Made by a program: the position numbers and the translations under genes. 64,000 bases of DNA from Manduca sexta (taxonomy: Eukaryota > Arthropoda > Insecta > Lepidoptera > Sphingidae), in the NCBI RefSeq assembly GCF_014839805.1, contig NC_051120.1:10974001-11038000 (forward strand), in the 5' to 3' direction. The first letter of the stretch is position 1, and every line of letters begins with the position of its first letter. Positions 13,401 through 25,320 of this stretch are shown here, piece after piece. The notes under the pieces are model-generated. The model was not told the origin of the DNA and made no database searches. It saw nothing but the letters and a program-made list of their open reading frames with translations.

Positions 13401-14295
13401 TTGAAACCATTGTGCGTTCAAAGATCAATAGAAACGTACGCGAATTCATGGGTTTACCGCGTCGGTGATACATCATGTGGATATACGAGCTTTGTGACAA
13501 GATCCAGCGCAGAGAAAAAGCAACTGGTCCAAGGTCACCTCTACACAACAATATTTATTCAAAAACCAATGAACTAAGCCAATCTTTCTCAATTTTTAAC
13601 TTCGGAGGTAATACTGTCGCCATAGACTTGTTACTATAAATTTTGAATTGTAACTACAAGAATACAGAAGAACCCAAATTGCTATTAGATTTATTTTGAT
13701 AATTCTGTGGCTGGAAGCTCCTGTACGAAAATCTCATCAATATTAGTATGGGCCGTATGTATTTAATTCGTATCTAAGCATTGTGAGACTTATCCTTATT
13801 TCATTCGTGGTTCACTGAAGTTAACGGTCTTGTTACACTACGACGAGAGTGTCTGTGATTTTGCTTGCAATTCGCCAATCTAATAAGAGTCTTAACTTTA
13901 CCTGAACACGGATGAAAATGCCTTATGCTAGTTTATTGGATAATACCTTTTCACCAACAAAAACGAATAGAAAAACAAAATGGCGGACAAGCATAGTCGA
14001 CGCGCAGACTCCAAAACTAGCAAGCGTGTTCTCAAACGTGACAGACCGCTTCAAAACCAAAAACATTGACACGTGTACAAATCGTGTACAACGTGTTAGG
14101 TTGATAACAACACTGTAAACTGCACTTAGAATACTATGGAATGTTTTCAAGTGCGATGTTGAGGAAACATGGAGAGGAAAATTATTTTTGTCACATGTAG
14201 GTAATTGAACTATACCTCTGGGTCAAATGGATACATGGCATTTTAATTGACAATAGCTTATATAGCAGTGAGGAATGGAAGTTTTTAGAGAGGTA

Positions 14296-14415
14296 ACCCA
14301 ACACAACATATAAGTACTAATATGCATAAATTCGGTATGTAAATAGTCCTAATGATAATTAAATTTTACATAAATTACGAAAGGGAAGCTGGCAGGAATC
14401 GTGTTATATGGACCT
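14296..14415 (+). repeat. Dispersed repeat, copy 1 (family also at 12515 and 61805)
   Basis: Shares AAGTACTAATATGCATAAAT-type sequence, then AAATTACGAA and GGGAAGC(T/C)GGCA-GAATCG-GT with 61805-61925. A shorter piece of the same family is at about 12515-12575. Non-coding; class unknown. Confidence 0.6.
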
Positions 14416-14639
14416 TTCGCCGGTGATACACATTTGAAAATCTCGAAATGCGCAGTGAGTGCATTTTCATGGTTGTGGATAGTTTGATACGGTCTAAAGA
14501 TTTAAGGCTTTTACTGGATTTTGTTAGGATTTCAGTTTTCAAATTAAGAAAATAATTCGCTTATCGATAAATAGTATAAATAACATTATAAAAATACAAC
14601 TTATAAAGACGAATCAAAATCTCGATTGACATACACCCG

Positions 14640-14780
14640 TTTTCAATAGACGATCCCAATCTCAATCTTCAACTCCATTCCGAGACTGAACCAATCAAAA
14701 CAACTCATTTGTAAGCATGTCAAAAATACTTTGTTCTGATTGGTCCATTTTTTAAATAGATCGAAAAAGCTATTGGATCC
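14640..14780. repeat. MITE-like repeat copy
   Basis: Contains GTTTTCAATAGACGA at one side and the phrase ACTTTGTTCTGATTGGTCCA inside, shared with the better preserved inverted-repeat element at 31382-31566 and with 30381-30538. Confidence 0.5.
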
Positions 14781-17700
14781 GGTAATTCAAAATGGCGGTT
14801 AATCGCTCCGCTGGAAACGACACTAAAGACAAACATACAAACTTATTATACACGTACAGAAGATGTCAAAACGTCAGTAACACATTTTACAAACTGTATC
14901 CGCTGTTTATAAGTTTATGTAAAAATCCATTAATATTAAAAATAACCTCCAACTGACATTACATGCCAACACAAGTCCATTATTAACAATAACTGCACTA
15001 ATTAGCGCGGCATGCGGTACATTCTTAAATGCTAACATACATCAAGAACAAAAATATCATTCCCAGTAACATTGTTCTAAATTTAAAACAATTGAACTTG
15101 CATCGGCAACGCTTTGTAGTCGGATTTGAATACGCCAGATATTGCATTGATAAATATAAACGCATTAAATTGATGCTATTTATATGATGTGTCAAAAAAT
15201 TATCTCCTTGAGCGATAGCAATGCAATTTCTTTATCAAATTTACGTGGGTCATACGACATCTTGTGTGCAATAGTAAGTTTGGGTATGTATAACCATTTT
15301 GTACATTTCTCCAAAATGGTATGCAAAGTTAAGTAGGTCCAAACTTTTAGGAGGAATTTCTGGGAGGTGTTAACGGTGTATATGAGGATGCTCTTACCAC
15401 GAATAGAGCAATTTTGCTCGTCATTTGACTGAAAAAAAGGTTCCTTGCCAATAACTTCACCGTATCATTCAAACGCTATAAAAATATTTACATCAACCTA
15501 CACACACTCATAAACTTGAAATCACATATATATCAATGCAAAATCATCGTAATTGAATGCTCACTGAATACTCAGAACCTTCAATAATATTTCGCTCACT
15601 CATCATTCATATCACATGGCATTTAGCCGCATCAGGATATACACGTAGCTCTGTGACGGGAATGACGCGTGCCTCATTACCGTCGCGTTTCCTGCATTAT
15701 CCTGTGAGATGATGGACGGGACGTTAGGTGACAATTTTTAAACGGAATTTATAAAATGCACATTATTTTCGTTCCATGAAAGAGGCGCGTGTACGGAAAA
15801 ATATTTCTTTCATTAAGCACATAACCCAATCTGGGAAAACCCAGTCGATATTCTTTGTTTCTTCTAATCTGTGGTAATTGTTCATCCTCATACGTACATA
15901 ACTGCCACCTTTAGAATGCCATGCCAGGATTATTAGTCTTAACAAATATACATAATAATATGTAACTACTATATTTCCGGATATATTTTGTAGGAGCACT
16001 CGAATCAGTCAAATATAACTTTATTATTTTAAAAACGGATCTATGGTTCCACAACTGAATAACTTTTGATTTTCCTCAGGACATCATGGCGGCAGAAATA
16101 TTATTCATTGTCCCGTTCAAGACCGTACGTATGGTCATGCTACTTGTACAGGAATTTGACAAGTGCTAGATTTAATATTATAGCTATTAATACTTTTTAA
16201 TATTCTGAAGGCACATCAGGAAGCTAATCGTAATAGATCTTATTTACGAGCAATTTATAATACCATTGTGTTTGTTCATTCATAAGGGTTATTATGAATG
16301 TGAAATATTGTCTGAGATAATTAATAATCAAATTATTTTGCAATGCTCCTATATTAATCGTCGCCCTAATATTTAGTGCTTACTTGATCAATGAGCCGTT
16401 TTCCAAAACATGTTATGAATGCATCATTTTTAGGTAGTTTAATATTAGTAGTTTGCCATAGACGGGCCGTTTATCAAAATTGGTTAGGGGCCCTTTAGGT
16501 CAGTGCAAACTCTTAACCGTCCGCTTAGTTTAATGTATGCTTTAGCTCAGGCTTTTAAAGCTAACTAATGATACTTAACAAGCTACGCCCTTGATATCAC
16601 CGCCGTAGGTAATTATATGGCTTATTTTTAAAAATTGGACATTTGCACAAATAAGCACTGAAACGACAACAATGCAACACCTGGTGAAATCCTGAGGTTG
16701 ATTGATGCTTTAGATACAAAAAAAAATACGTAACATAACAATATCACAAAATAAAAAGCATTAGGGTTCGGCGAACACGCGAGTGCACTAGATACACCCA
16801 TACTCACCCTTTAAAGGACACAAGCGCGAACTTACGTTATGTACACACTATACTGAACAGCCTCCATCGCACCAATTGTCTGGATATTATGTACAGACAA
16901 ATCGCAACGTATTGGCTTAGTCATAATTTATAATTAACACAATGACAATTGTTGAAGATTGAATACACACGATAATATATTTAAGCCCCTTTGTTAATAA
17001 GACCTTTTAATACGTGTTCTATCTATTTATATTTAATAAAACAAGTGACGGATTTCGGGGTCTTGTCCGTTGCTGTAGTTGCTATTGTGATTCTGAAGTA
17101 TATTTTATTGCACAGCAGAAATTAGTGTAATTTTTTCATCAATAATTAACTCGTGGCTGTTGGGTATTTCGAAGTTAGTTTATAATTATTTCTTATTGTT
17201 AATGCAGGTTTTACTAAATGTTGAATAAACCAGTCGACCACCACCGCTTGAGTTTGGTTGACGTTACAGTGGCGACATATTGATATCAACTTTCACTGGC
17301 ATTTCACCACCGTGACACAAACGTGCACCAAAAATATTAATATGTCATGACTTAGCGACTGCGTGAACGAAATAATAATGTCTATTAATAGAAATCAAGA
17401 TTATAATGTTGATAAGAGCCATTGCGAAACGCTACATCCCTTCATAAGAAACTGGGACAGTAACTAGTTGGTTCCAGTTTCGCAATATCCAAGTAAATGA
17501 TAAGAGTTATTGTGACTACCATTTACTTGATAGCAAAGTTGACAGCCTGTCTTTTTTTTATATTTGATGATAACATTAACTTAAATGTTTTGAAACAAGC
17601 GCTTACTATATTTTTATTTTTTTATTACCTCAATTAATTCTATTTAATTTAATTCTAACTGTTTCATATGCCTTTCGTAGAATAAACTCATGCCACAATC

Positions 17701-19329
17701 ATTATCAAATGTACTTGAATGCTCCCATGAAGTAAACTAGTTTTTAAGCATTTTAGGCCAATCCAATACAATCTGACTGAAACGGGCGTGGTCAATTAGG
17801 ATCAAATTGAACGTGAGGGCGCGCTGACCGAACGGTACATACATACGTACATATAATACACATGTATCTATGTATCGCTACATTCCGATGCACTGACATA
17901 CTACAGTTTGCGTACACTTACTATTTATTATTCTTTTACCATTAAACCTTATACAGTACTTATATTTTCATAATTCTTAATTGAATAATGTGTTTATTTC
18001 TTCCTCGCGTTGATTAATTAGAGTATGAAACACATTGATTATATTGTTCAACAATCAGTTTTACTGATAGAGGCCTTTAACAATGTCTATAACACAAAAC
18101 ATATTAAAATGCTTGGGATGAGCAAAATGTACTGAGTAAAACACTTTTCATACACATTTGAATTATTATCTGCAATTTTTTTTCACATGTCGCCAAATTG
18201 ACGTAATCTGAAAAAACCTGTCGGTAATTTTAATGAATTGCTAACTAAAGCTTTTAGCGACTTTTATTGTGAAAACCCACGTTAGAACAAACAAAATCTG
18301 CAGAGTTGAGATTAAGCATTTCGTTAAATCAAAACACAACTGACGACAAATAATCGCCACGAAGTCGTTCAATCGCAATCGCAAACATGCGTCACGCTTA
18401 AAAAGCGATAAGCCAAGAATGTAATGTTGAATGGGTAGCCATGCATAGGATCGACATGCCGCTCGCTCCATTCAAATGCAGTTACTGAATTTGTAATAAA
18501 ATGGAAATCTATTGATATTTTTTACTGGGAGTTTATACATATAAAACAGCAGCACTCGGTAGCTGTACATTGAAAGAGAAGTAATACAAAGAAAGGGGTG
18601 TGAAAAAAAAATAGTAGAACAGAAATCAGCAATTTTTAAAATTACTTTCTGTTATACCTACAGTTTGTTATATACGGATATCAGAAACAAGTTTCCGTCG
18701 CTTTAAGATATTTGTAATTTACCGTAGTGTGAAGAAGCGTCCCAACAGGCCGGCATAATTGTGTGGAATGGCATGAGATAGCCATCTGTTGCCATTCTAT
18801 ACTTTATCTGGACGGCATCACGCTTACCATCAGTTGCAGTTCAGTCACTGCCGTTCCGGAATTTATAAAAAATACTTAAAATCTGAATTGAATTGTTATT
18901 CTTACGTATCTTTATTGCTTATATTCATCCATTCTTAACGACATAAAAAGCAACTAGTTATTCCAGCAAGGGTACGTGGAGTAAGTCTTTTGATCTAGGC
19001 AAGTACTTAAAACTCGGCGAAACCCACAGCAATATGTAGTTGATATCTATTGCTAGAAATGCTCAGAACTGTATGTATGTTAGGTATATTTGTTGAATGG
19101 GTACATTTATATTTATTTATGGTAGCATTTGTTTATATGTAATTTATTTGTTTTTGTGGCAACGCGCCTCCTCTTCCTCTTCCTATCACGGGCTACCGGC
19201 GAGCAGCCACAATAATGTAGTTCATTAATGTTAAAATAAGATATCATATTAAATAATAGTGATCCGTCACAGTGGTTTTATTAACAGTATTATTTTACAT
19301 AACAACTCCATTAAAATAAAACTATTTTG

Positions 19330-19440
19330 CGGATTTTATCGCGGTTTTTATATTATAATTTTCTCCCGATGTTTCGAAGACTTTGCAGTCTTCATCGTCA
19401 CGGGGCGGACTGACCCGTGACCACGAAAACTACAAAATTA
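19330..19440. repeat. Dispersed transposon fragment
   Basis: Contains CCCGATGTTTCGAAGACTTT and TCATCGTCACGGGGCGGACTG, which I recognise as a frequent lepidopteran repeat fragment. No open frame. Confidence 0.45.
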
Positions 19441-19938
19441 TTGCAATGTCTAACATTCGGGTAAACATAAGAAATAAGTATCTTGTTACGGCCACTATCC
19501 TAGCCGATGACATCGGGCGTTTCCGGAAGTATTCGGGTGCGCGGACAGGCTGACAGAAGAGAAGATGGCGACTATTCTATTATTCTCTCTGGTTGCACGT
19601 TGTCAAAAAATGTCTAAAATTGTATTCTGTAATTATTTTGCTAATATATTGTTTACTGTAAAAAAAGCGTTTAACAATCTATTACCTTTGTAGGGTTAAA
19701 AAATACTACCACAATTCCTCTATCACATCTAATTCAGAGACCCTTCAAATTCCTAAACCACAACAAAGCAATAGCATTGACGTCACAAGTATTAGCCGAT
19801 AAGATACGGCGGCGCGTGTCGCGCTCGAGTGTGGGCAGGGAGCGTCATGACATCGCACAGGGCTTTACCACTTCGAGCAAACTGGGACATCGCAACTCAT
19901 AGGACACTTGAACACGTATAATATAATAAATAATATCA

Positions 19939-20212
19939 GCCCTGTATTATATACTGTCCCACTGCTGCACGGGCTTCCTCTACTACTGAGGATAAGGCCT
20001 TAGTCCAGCACGCTGGCCTAGTGCGGATTGGTAGACTTCACACAGCTTCGAAATTCTTAGTGGCAAGACCTCTTCGTTAAAGCAAGCGATAATTCACAAA
20101 GAATACGCACATAATTTTAGAAAAGTCAGAGGTGTGTGCCCTTAGGATTTGAACCTGCGGACATTCGTCTCGGCAGTCCGTTCCACACCCAACTAGGCTA
20201 TCGTCGGTTTTT
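19939..20212 (-). repeat. Second SINE family, near full length, reverse orientation
   Basis: On the minus strand an A-box TAGCCTAGTTG (20190-20200) and a B-box GGTTCAAATCC (20145-20155) begin a tRNA-like head, followed by a body including GGCCTTATCCTCAGTAG and CAGCAGTGGGACAGTATATA. A 3' fragment of the same family, forward, is at 62565-62680. This copy ends about 70 bases from the donor of loco exon 3. Confidence 0.7.
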
Positions 20213-20281
20213 TTTTAAATTGTGTGCCTTCCTCCATTCATTAAAACATGATTTGTGTTATAACTAGCAGTTAGCACGTAC

Positions 20282-23200
20282 CTGCGCGTCCCTCAGGTCG
20301 GGCTCGCTGGCGGCGGCGGGCAGCGCGTCGTCGGGGCGCTCCGCCCCGCCCGTGACGTCACCCGCGCTAGCGCTCAGCGCGCGGCGCCGCTCCTCCTGCT
20401 GCTTGTGGCCGCGCTCTTTCTCCTTCCCGGACAGCATGTGCCTCGTCTTCGATAGGATGTTCAAGGGCTTTATGGATTTTCGAACCTGTATGGTAATTAG
20501 AACTTACTATGTATTGTGCAATAAGTATTGTAAATTGAATTGTATCATTATTATTTTTAAATCGCTTTTCTGTTTCGAATGGGTTAAAATGTAACATTTT
20601 GAATAAAAATCATTGTACATAATAAATTTAATAACGAAAAATACATATTACATTTTATAGAAACATCAACAAAAAAATATTAAGGAATTATCTTTTTTGA
20701 TGTAAGTTACGTTGCTGACACTATCGCATGGTACTGACGAAACAATACCATAATACCTAATATAACATTTAACCCTTCGCGTAATTTTAATACAATAAAT
20801 AAAGTACAACTGGCAACGTAAATACGTCAAGATCGGTATATTAAAAAGCTTTGTATACCTTGCATTTAACACTGGCAGGGTGGACAAAGTTATCGTCATC
20901 CTTATCTTGGGCCGCTGGTGGACGGAAGCCCAACACAAGCATATCATCGAGCGACGCTTGAAGATGCTTCCTCCTCGAAGGCCTGGCCTCCTCGTGACTC
21001 CTGGACGAGTACACCGACACAGAGTCCATACTGGCCTTCGAAGTACCACCAGATATTACAGTCACATTCTCTACTGACTCCGTAGACTGCCAGTCCGGAG
21101 GGTGTCGCGACCTCTCCTCATATATCTCAACGGAATTAAACGTCTCCGCGACGTGGTCGATCTCCAAATCCATGTCCAGCTGTGGTGGGATGAACTCATA
21201 GTGATGACCTTCATTCTCAGTATAAACTTGGTCATACACAGCACCATTGGGGTACCTAGAGCTCGATGGTATATTCCCGTACACGTTATTGTAATTGTAA
21301 TCGCTGTCCTTATGAGGACTGAGATGCCTGACCGTCTGCAAGTCATTGGAGAGGATGACGTCATCCAGATTCAACGGCCTACCTTGCCCTCCAAAACCAT
21401 CCACAACAGGAGTGGTGTTCGATAAGAAAGAACCATCTGTGTCAAAGCTACTGCAGCCGACCAGCCCTATAGGTCGTCGCGGCATATCTTGACGGAATTT
21501 ATTGGGTGGTGCTTGCTGCGCGAAATCGACCACGAGAATCCTGTCGGCTATGTTCCTGCAGTCATTGTGGAAGCCTATACCGGAGTCACTGTTACTGGAC
21601 GTCGTAGTAACCTCGCTGTGGTTGCTCGGTTGCGGAGAGTTCGCTACGAAATCCTGGACGTCAATCCTTGCTTCTTCGTGTCTACAAGGTCTTCTATCGC
21701 GAGGCACTCGAAACACTGGACGGTTACATCTCGAAAAGTTACCCAAAGCTGGACTGTCTCCTTTAACTGCTAACTTCGAGATCGCTTGAAGATTTGGGCT
21801 TGCACAGTCTTCGGAAGGTAATGAGTACATTCCTCGGATAACCCCGACCACATATTCAGCTGATGGTGGGAACTCTAAGCATCTCTCAGCTACTGGGTCT
21901 CTGGTACACGCTATCTGAAACTCCCTGGCTCTTGTTATATGAGCTTCGTGCTCCGCCATCCTCGGATCAACCGCGAACACATGGCTACTATGTGACGCTT
22001 CAGTTTCCGCGGTCTCTGCTGACGTCACCAGCCCAAAGAACCGCCGGTCAGCGTCAGATCCGCATCCGGCGTACACTATCCTTTCTCGCTGGTATTGAGC
22101 TAAGATTTGGCCTGAAGGACGCCTCAGAAACAGGGAGTTGGGTAATACAGACAGAAGTACAGGCGTTGCAGGTCGCCGCTCCTGTCTCAGTTTCCTTACT
22201 GCTGTCTTGACATTGTTCGGTGCTGTGCTAGAGGCGGCCTGCGGTGTCTCTATAGTCCCCAAGTATCCGACTACGGCGCGGCATTCGAGCCGAGCTGCGT
22301 GGTTCGGTGTCAACTGTACTCGACTCAGGTTCTGTAAGATCTCATTGACTCCAGATGTACTGGGCGCTGCGTGACATCCTGTAACAGTTGAAAAGTAAGG
22401 TCCATTATAGATATAATGCATTTAGATGCAATATTATGAAATTACAGCAAATCTTTGTGAGTAACTAATGAAGTGGTAACATAATATGTATAAAAATAAA
22501 AATAAATAAACAAAACGCAATAATTGTATAAACTATCTTACAATATGTTATCATACATAAAATGCTATTTAACAATAAATAGGATGATATTAATGCAAGC
22601 ATTTCGAAAATACTTTAGTGCAATATGTTATTCATAAGAAATATTAAAGACTAAAAAAATTATATTAATTAATAACACAAACTTGCACAACAGACCTAAT
22701 TTATTTAATAAATGAATAACTTAAACTTTTGTGTAGACAATACAAAACCATAATGCAGTGATAACCAGACCAAAATTTTTAATGAAAGTGAATATAAGTA
22801 TGTTATTTATTAGTACATTAATTGGATAATAAAAGAAACAAGCATGTGAACTATTATAACTGAAGAATAATTTTATGACTGCAATGGAAGACAAACTCTC
22901 CATCGTAAATTTATTGTGAAGCCTTTCTTCACACTTATGCTATAAAAAACTATAGTTGACTAGCTAAATTTAGGTGCAATATCAGGGCCCATATTCTTTA
23001 TGGCATAAATAATTTCAATAGTTCATAGCCAGCATGTAAAATACATTATTGTGGTTAAATTAACATAACATTGCAAGAATGATAGTGTGGGTGATGATAG
23101 CAAATCTTAACAAGACATAACACAAAAACACAGTTAGTTGTATGCAAACAGACATTCACAACACAATAGAGAAGTTCTCACATACCCGCTGTTATACGTC

Positions 23201-24375
23201 ATCTGGAAACAAAAACACCTTTGAATACTCTCTAATTTACGTTTAATTGCTCTCAACATTAGAAAAATAAAATTTATTCTTAAGATGTCTACATTACCAT
23301 AGAGTGACTTTCGAATGGTTATTCTCATTGTTATATAGTGATTAATTATATCTTATGTTTACCCGCATATTATAAAAATGTCCAAAAAGAATTAACAAAA
23401 ATAGACTTTATTTCATGCCCATTAAAGTCACTCTCAAAGGGCTACCGGCAGCTGCTTAGTAGATGATGAACACACAATAGGTTAACAAAAGCAAGTTTTT
23501 TTAAGTAATATGCACATTGTGCATCCTAATGAAATTTTGGTCTTTATATAAACATTTCAAACATAGATGTATAATCATGAATAAATTTCACTTTAAAAAG
23601 AACTAAGTGCATTTAAAAATAACTACACCACCTACTCAGACATAACAGGTTCTTATAATTTGAATAATACTGGTGAAAATATTTAATGATTTTAACAATG
23701 GAAGCAATTAGATATGATTTTAGTGTAATTAAAGAAACCCATCCTAAAGCAATAGATAATAAACATTTATCATTGTCAACATCCATTGACTTGCTCCTTA
23801 ATATTGTAATCTGCATAGAAGAGTACACCCAAAAGAAAGCTCTAGGATTGTACATAAAATACTTATTGTCAGCAGAACAAACATAACAGAAATTAAATTA
23901 GCCCAATCTACTTTCACATTTTAAACTTTATTCCTCACATTTAAAACTATATTAACAGTTGTCTCAACTTACCTGGATGGTGCAACATCGCCTGAGGCCT
24001 GCGTCGTGGTGGAGGATGGCGCCGCCTAGTCCTCGCTCGCTCGTCTGGCTCAGTGTCCTCCGTGTCCGTCGGAGGCGCCTCCCTCGGGGACACGCTCAGA
24101 GCTATCGCACCGGGTGCAGCCGCCACCAGCCGCGCCACAGAAGCGTGAGGAGCCCTTGCTACACTCGCACCGTCCACTGCTAGCAAAGCGTCGCCTGCGC
24201 GCAAACCGGCTCTCTCGGCCGGGCCGCCCGCTGCCACGGCCGACACCACACACGGCCTCTGCCCCGCAATAGTGAATCCGAAGCCGCCAGCACCTCTAGC
24301 CACTACCACCCGTCGCTCCGTAGTCCGAGCAATCGCTGCCCGTCTACGTCTTCTTCTCTGCTGTTGCGGAACCAT
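20282..24375 (-). CDS. loco: loco / RGS12-type regulator of G-protein signalling, 5' part (PDZ, PTB)
   Basis: Three phased coding exons: 24375-23973 (403 nt), 22378-20859 (1520 nt) and 20485-20282 (204 nt), giving 709 residues and an open 3' donor (CAG|GTACGTG). Residues about 15-95 form a PDZ domain (GGFGFTIAG carboxylate-binding loop, AGLRAGDALLAVDG core). The start of exon 2 encodes a PTB domain (CRAVVGYLGTIE, SVLPNSLFLRR, HVFAVDPRM). The rest is a long polar linker; exon 3 is basic, then Glu/Ala/Arg-rich. PDZ-PTB order is that of RGS12 and its insect relatives. In the family the RGS catalytic domain (GTPase-activating for G-alpha-i), Ras-binding domains and GoLoco motif follow; they are not seen here and should lie beyond the left edge. 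The ATG at 24375 was chosen because it precedes the PDZ core and runs open to a phase-1 donor. The gene is divergent from NOC3. The first exon is very GC-rich. Confidence 0.8.
22379..23972 (-). other. loco intron 1
   Basis: AT-rich intron between the PDZ and PTB exons, with canonical GT (GTAAGTTG) and AG (GTTACAG) ends and matching phase 1. No embedded gene or recognisable transposon seen. Confidence 0.75.
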
Positions 24376-25320
24376 GATATTAATTATTCTGAGCCAACAC
24401 TTTTAAACAGGAGGCATTGTTGATGGATAATGACATAAAGGAACAAGTGGAATGCAACTTCTGAAATATGTACGTGATAAAGGCGTGATTTTTCAGTTTG
24501 AAAACTAGTAAAACAAGAATTTACGAAAGTTTCGAGGTCTTTTGTAACTGACGTTTAGAAAGTTTGAGTACGTTCAAAAACTTTTCATGAAACGTACTTT
24601 AACATGAGAATATAAGATAATCTTAACAGAAATAAATTTGTAATTGCAATTTCTTATAATAATTGCACGAAATAATCATTAAACACAATAATAATAATCA
24701 TATAATAAAGAATAAATACGAGTATATCCAACGATTATCTGTGCAGTTTAGAGTTGGGTAGGACATGACATAAAAAAGAGTTTGTAAGAGTAGCCTCTTT
24801 TTAGCATTGAGCCGGTACAACGTCCTACTTCAAATGAGGCGAGGCGTAGTGAGGCTCGGCGCTTCAATGCGTATCTTACAGTATTTTGTAATGATAACCC
24901 TCAAAATATTTCCCTCTCGCTCGCGACTCGAAACGCAGTAATGTAATATCCATCGTAAAATAACGTCCTACTGTAATTTGTAGCATGCGTTTCTCTACCT
25001 CACTGTCCTCGTCCTACAGTTTACCAGAGACGGAGAATAAGTAACGCGACTGCTGCGTCATAAAATTTGAAGTAGTACAATATATAATTTTGAGCCACTC
25101 TTACATTTTGACGTCATGTCCCGGACAAATGTACCGCCTCTTGTATGTCCTACTCAACATTAGTGCAGTTGTTTACTGTCATTTCACAAAAGTCAAAACC
25201 GTCATATTGTCAAAAGAATCAAACAATTCTTGCCCACGTTGTTCTGATGTTTTGATTAAATAAGATTTACTTTATAAATTATAAATTGACTAAATAAAAA
25301 AAGGACTACAAATTGCAACC
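24376..25320. promoter_or_regulatory. Divergent loco / NOC3 intergenic region
   Basis: 945 bases between two divergent start codons, so it must hold the 5'UTRs and probably the promoters of both genes unless untranslated exons exist elsewhere. A 414-bp P-type MITE occupies 24749-25162, leaving only about 150 bases between the transposon and the NOC3 ATG. No clear TATA box was seen. Confidence 0.5.
24749..25162 (+). mobile_element. Non-autonomous P-type DNA transposon (MITE), copy A
   Basis: Termini are inverted repeats: the left end TAGAGTTGGGTAGGACAT pairs with the reverse complement of the right end, TAATGTTGAGTAGGACAT. Subterminal repeats TGTAAGAGTAGCC and TGTAAGAGTGGC also face each other. 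It is flanked by a perfect 8-bp target duplication, GTGCAGTT, at 24741-24748 and 25163-25170. It has no coding content. Its two halves match the ends of the larger element at 45606-47704, which carries a THAP exon. P and hAT superfamilies both make 8-bp duplications; the THAP exon in the larger copy favours P. Confidence 0.85.

Larger units (their letters stand above)
8481..19938. other. Non-coding region, probable loco intron
   Basis: About 11.5 kb with no recognisable exon. It is AT-rich with scattered old repeats. GC-richer patches at about 10890-10975, 12150-12290, 15640-15720 and 19800-19900 are not open in a recognisable frame and may be regulatory. A TATAAAA at about 11837 followed by GCAGTTTC 25-30 bases on could be a weak plus-strand core promoter, but nothing downstream supports a gene. 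Confidence 0.4.

Noticed and set aside
13912..14150. Overlapping plus and minus frames of about 70 codons
   Set aside because: Mutual shadows in AT-rich DNA; neither has a recognised product or exon context.
20841..22421. Plus-strand frames inside the loco PTB exon
   Set aside because: Shadows of the GC-rich loco coding exon on the opposite strand.
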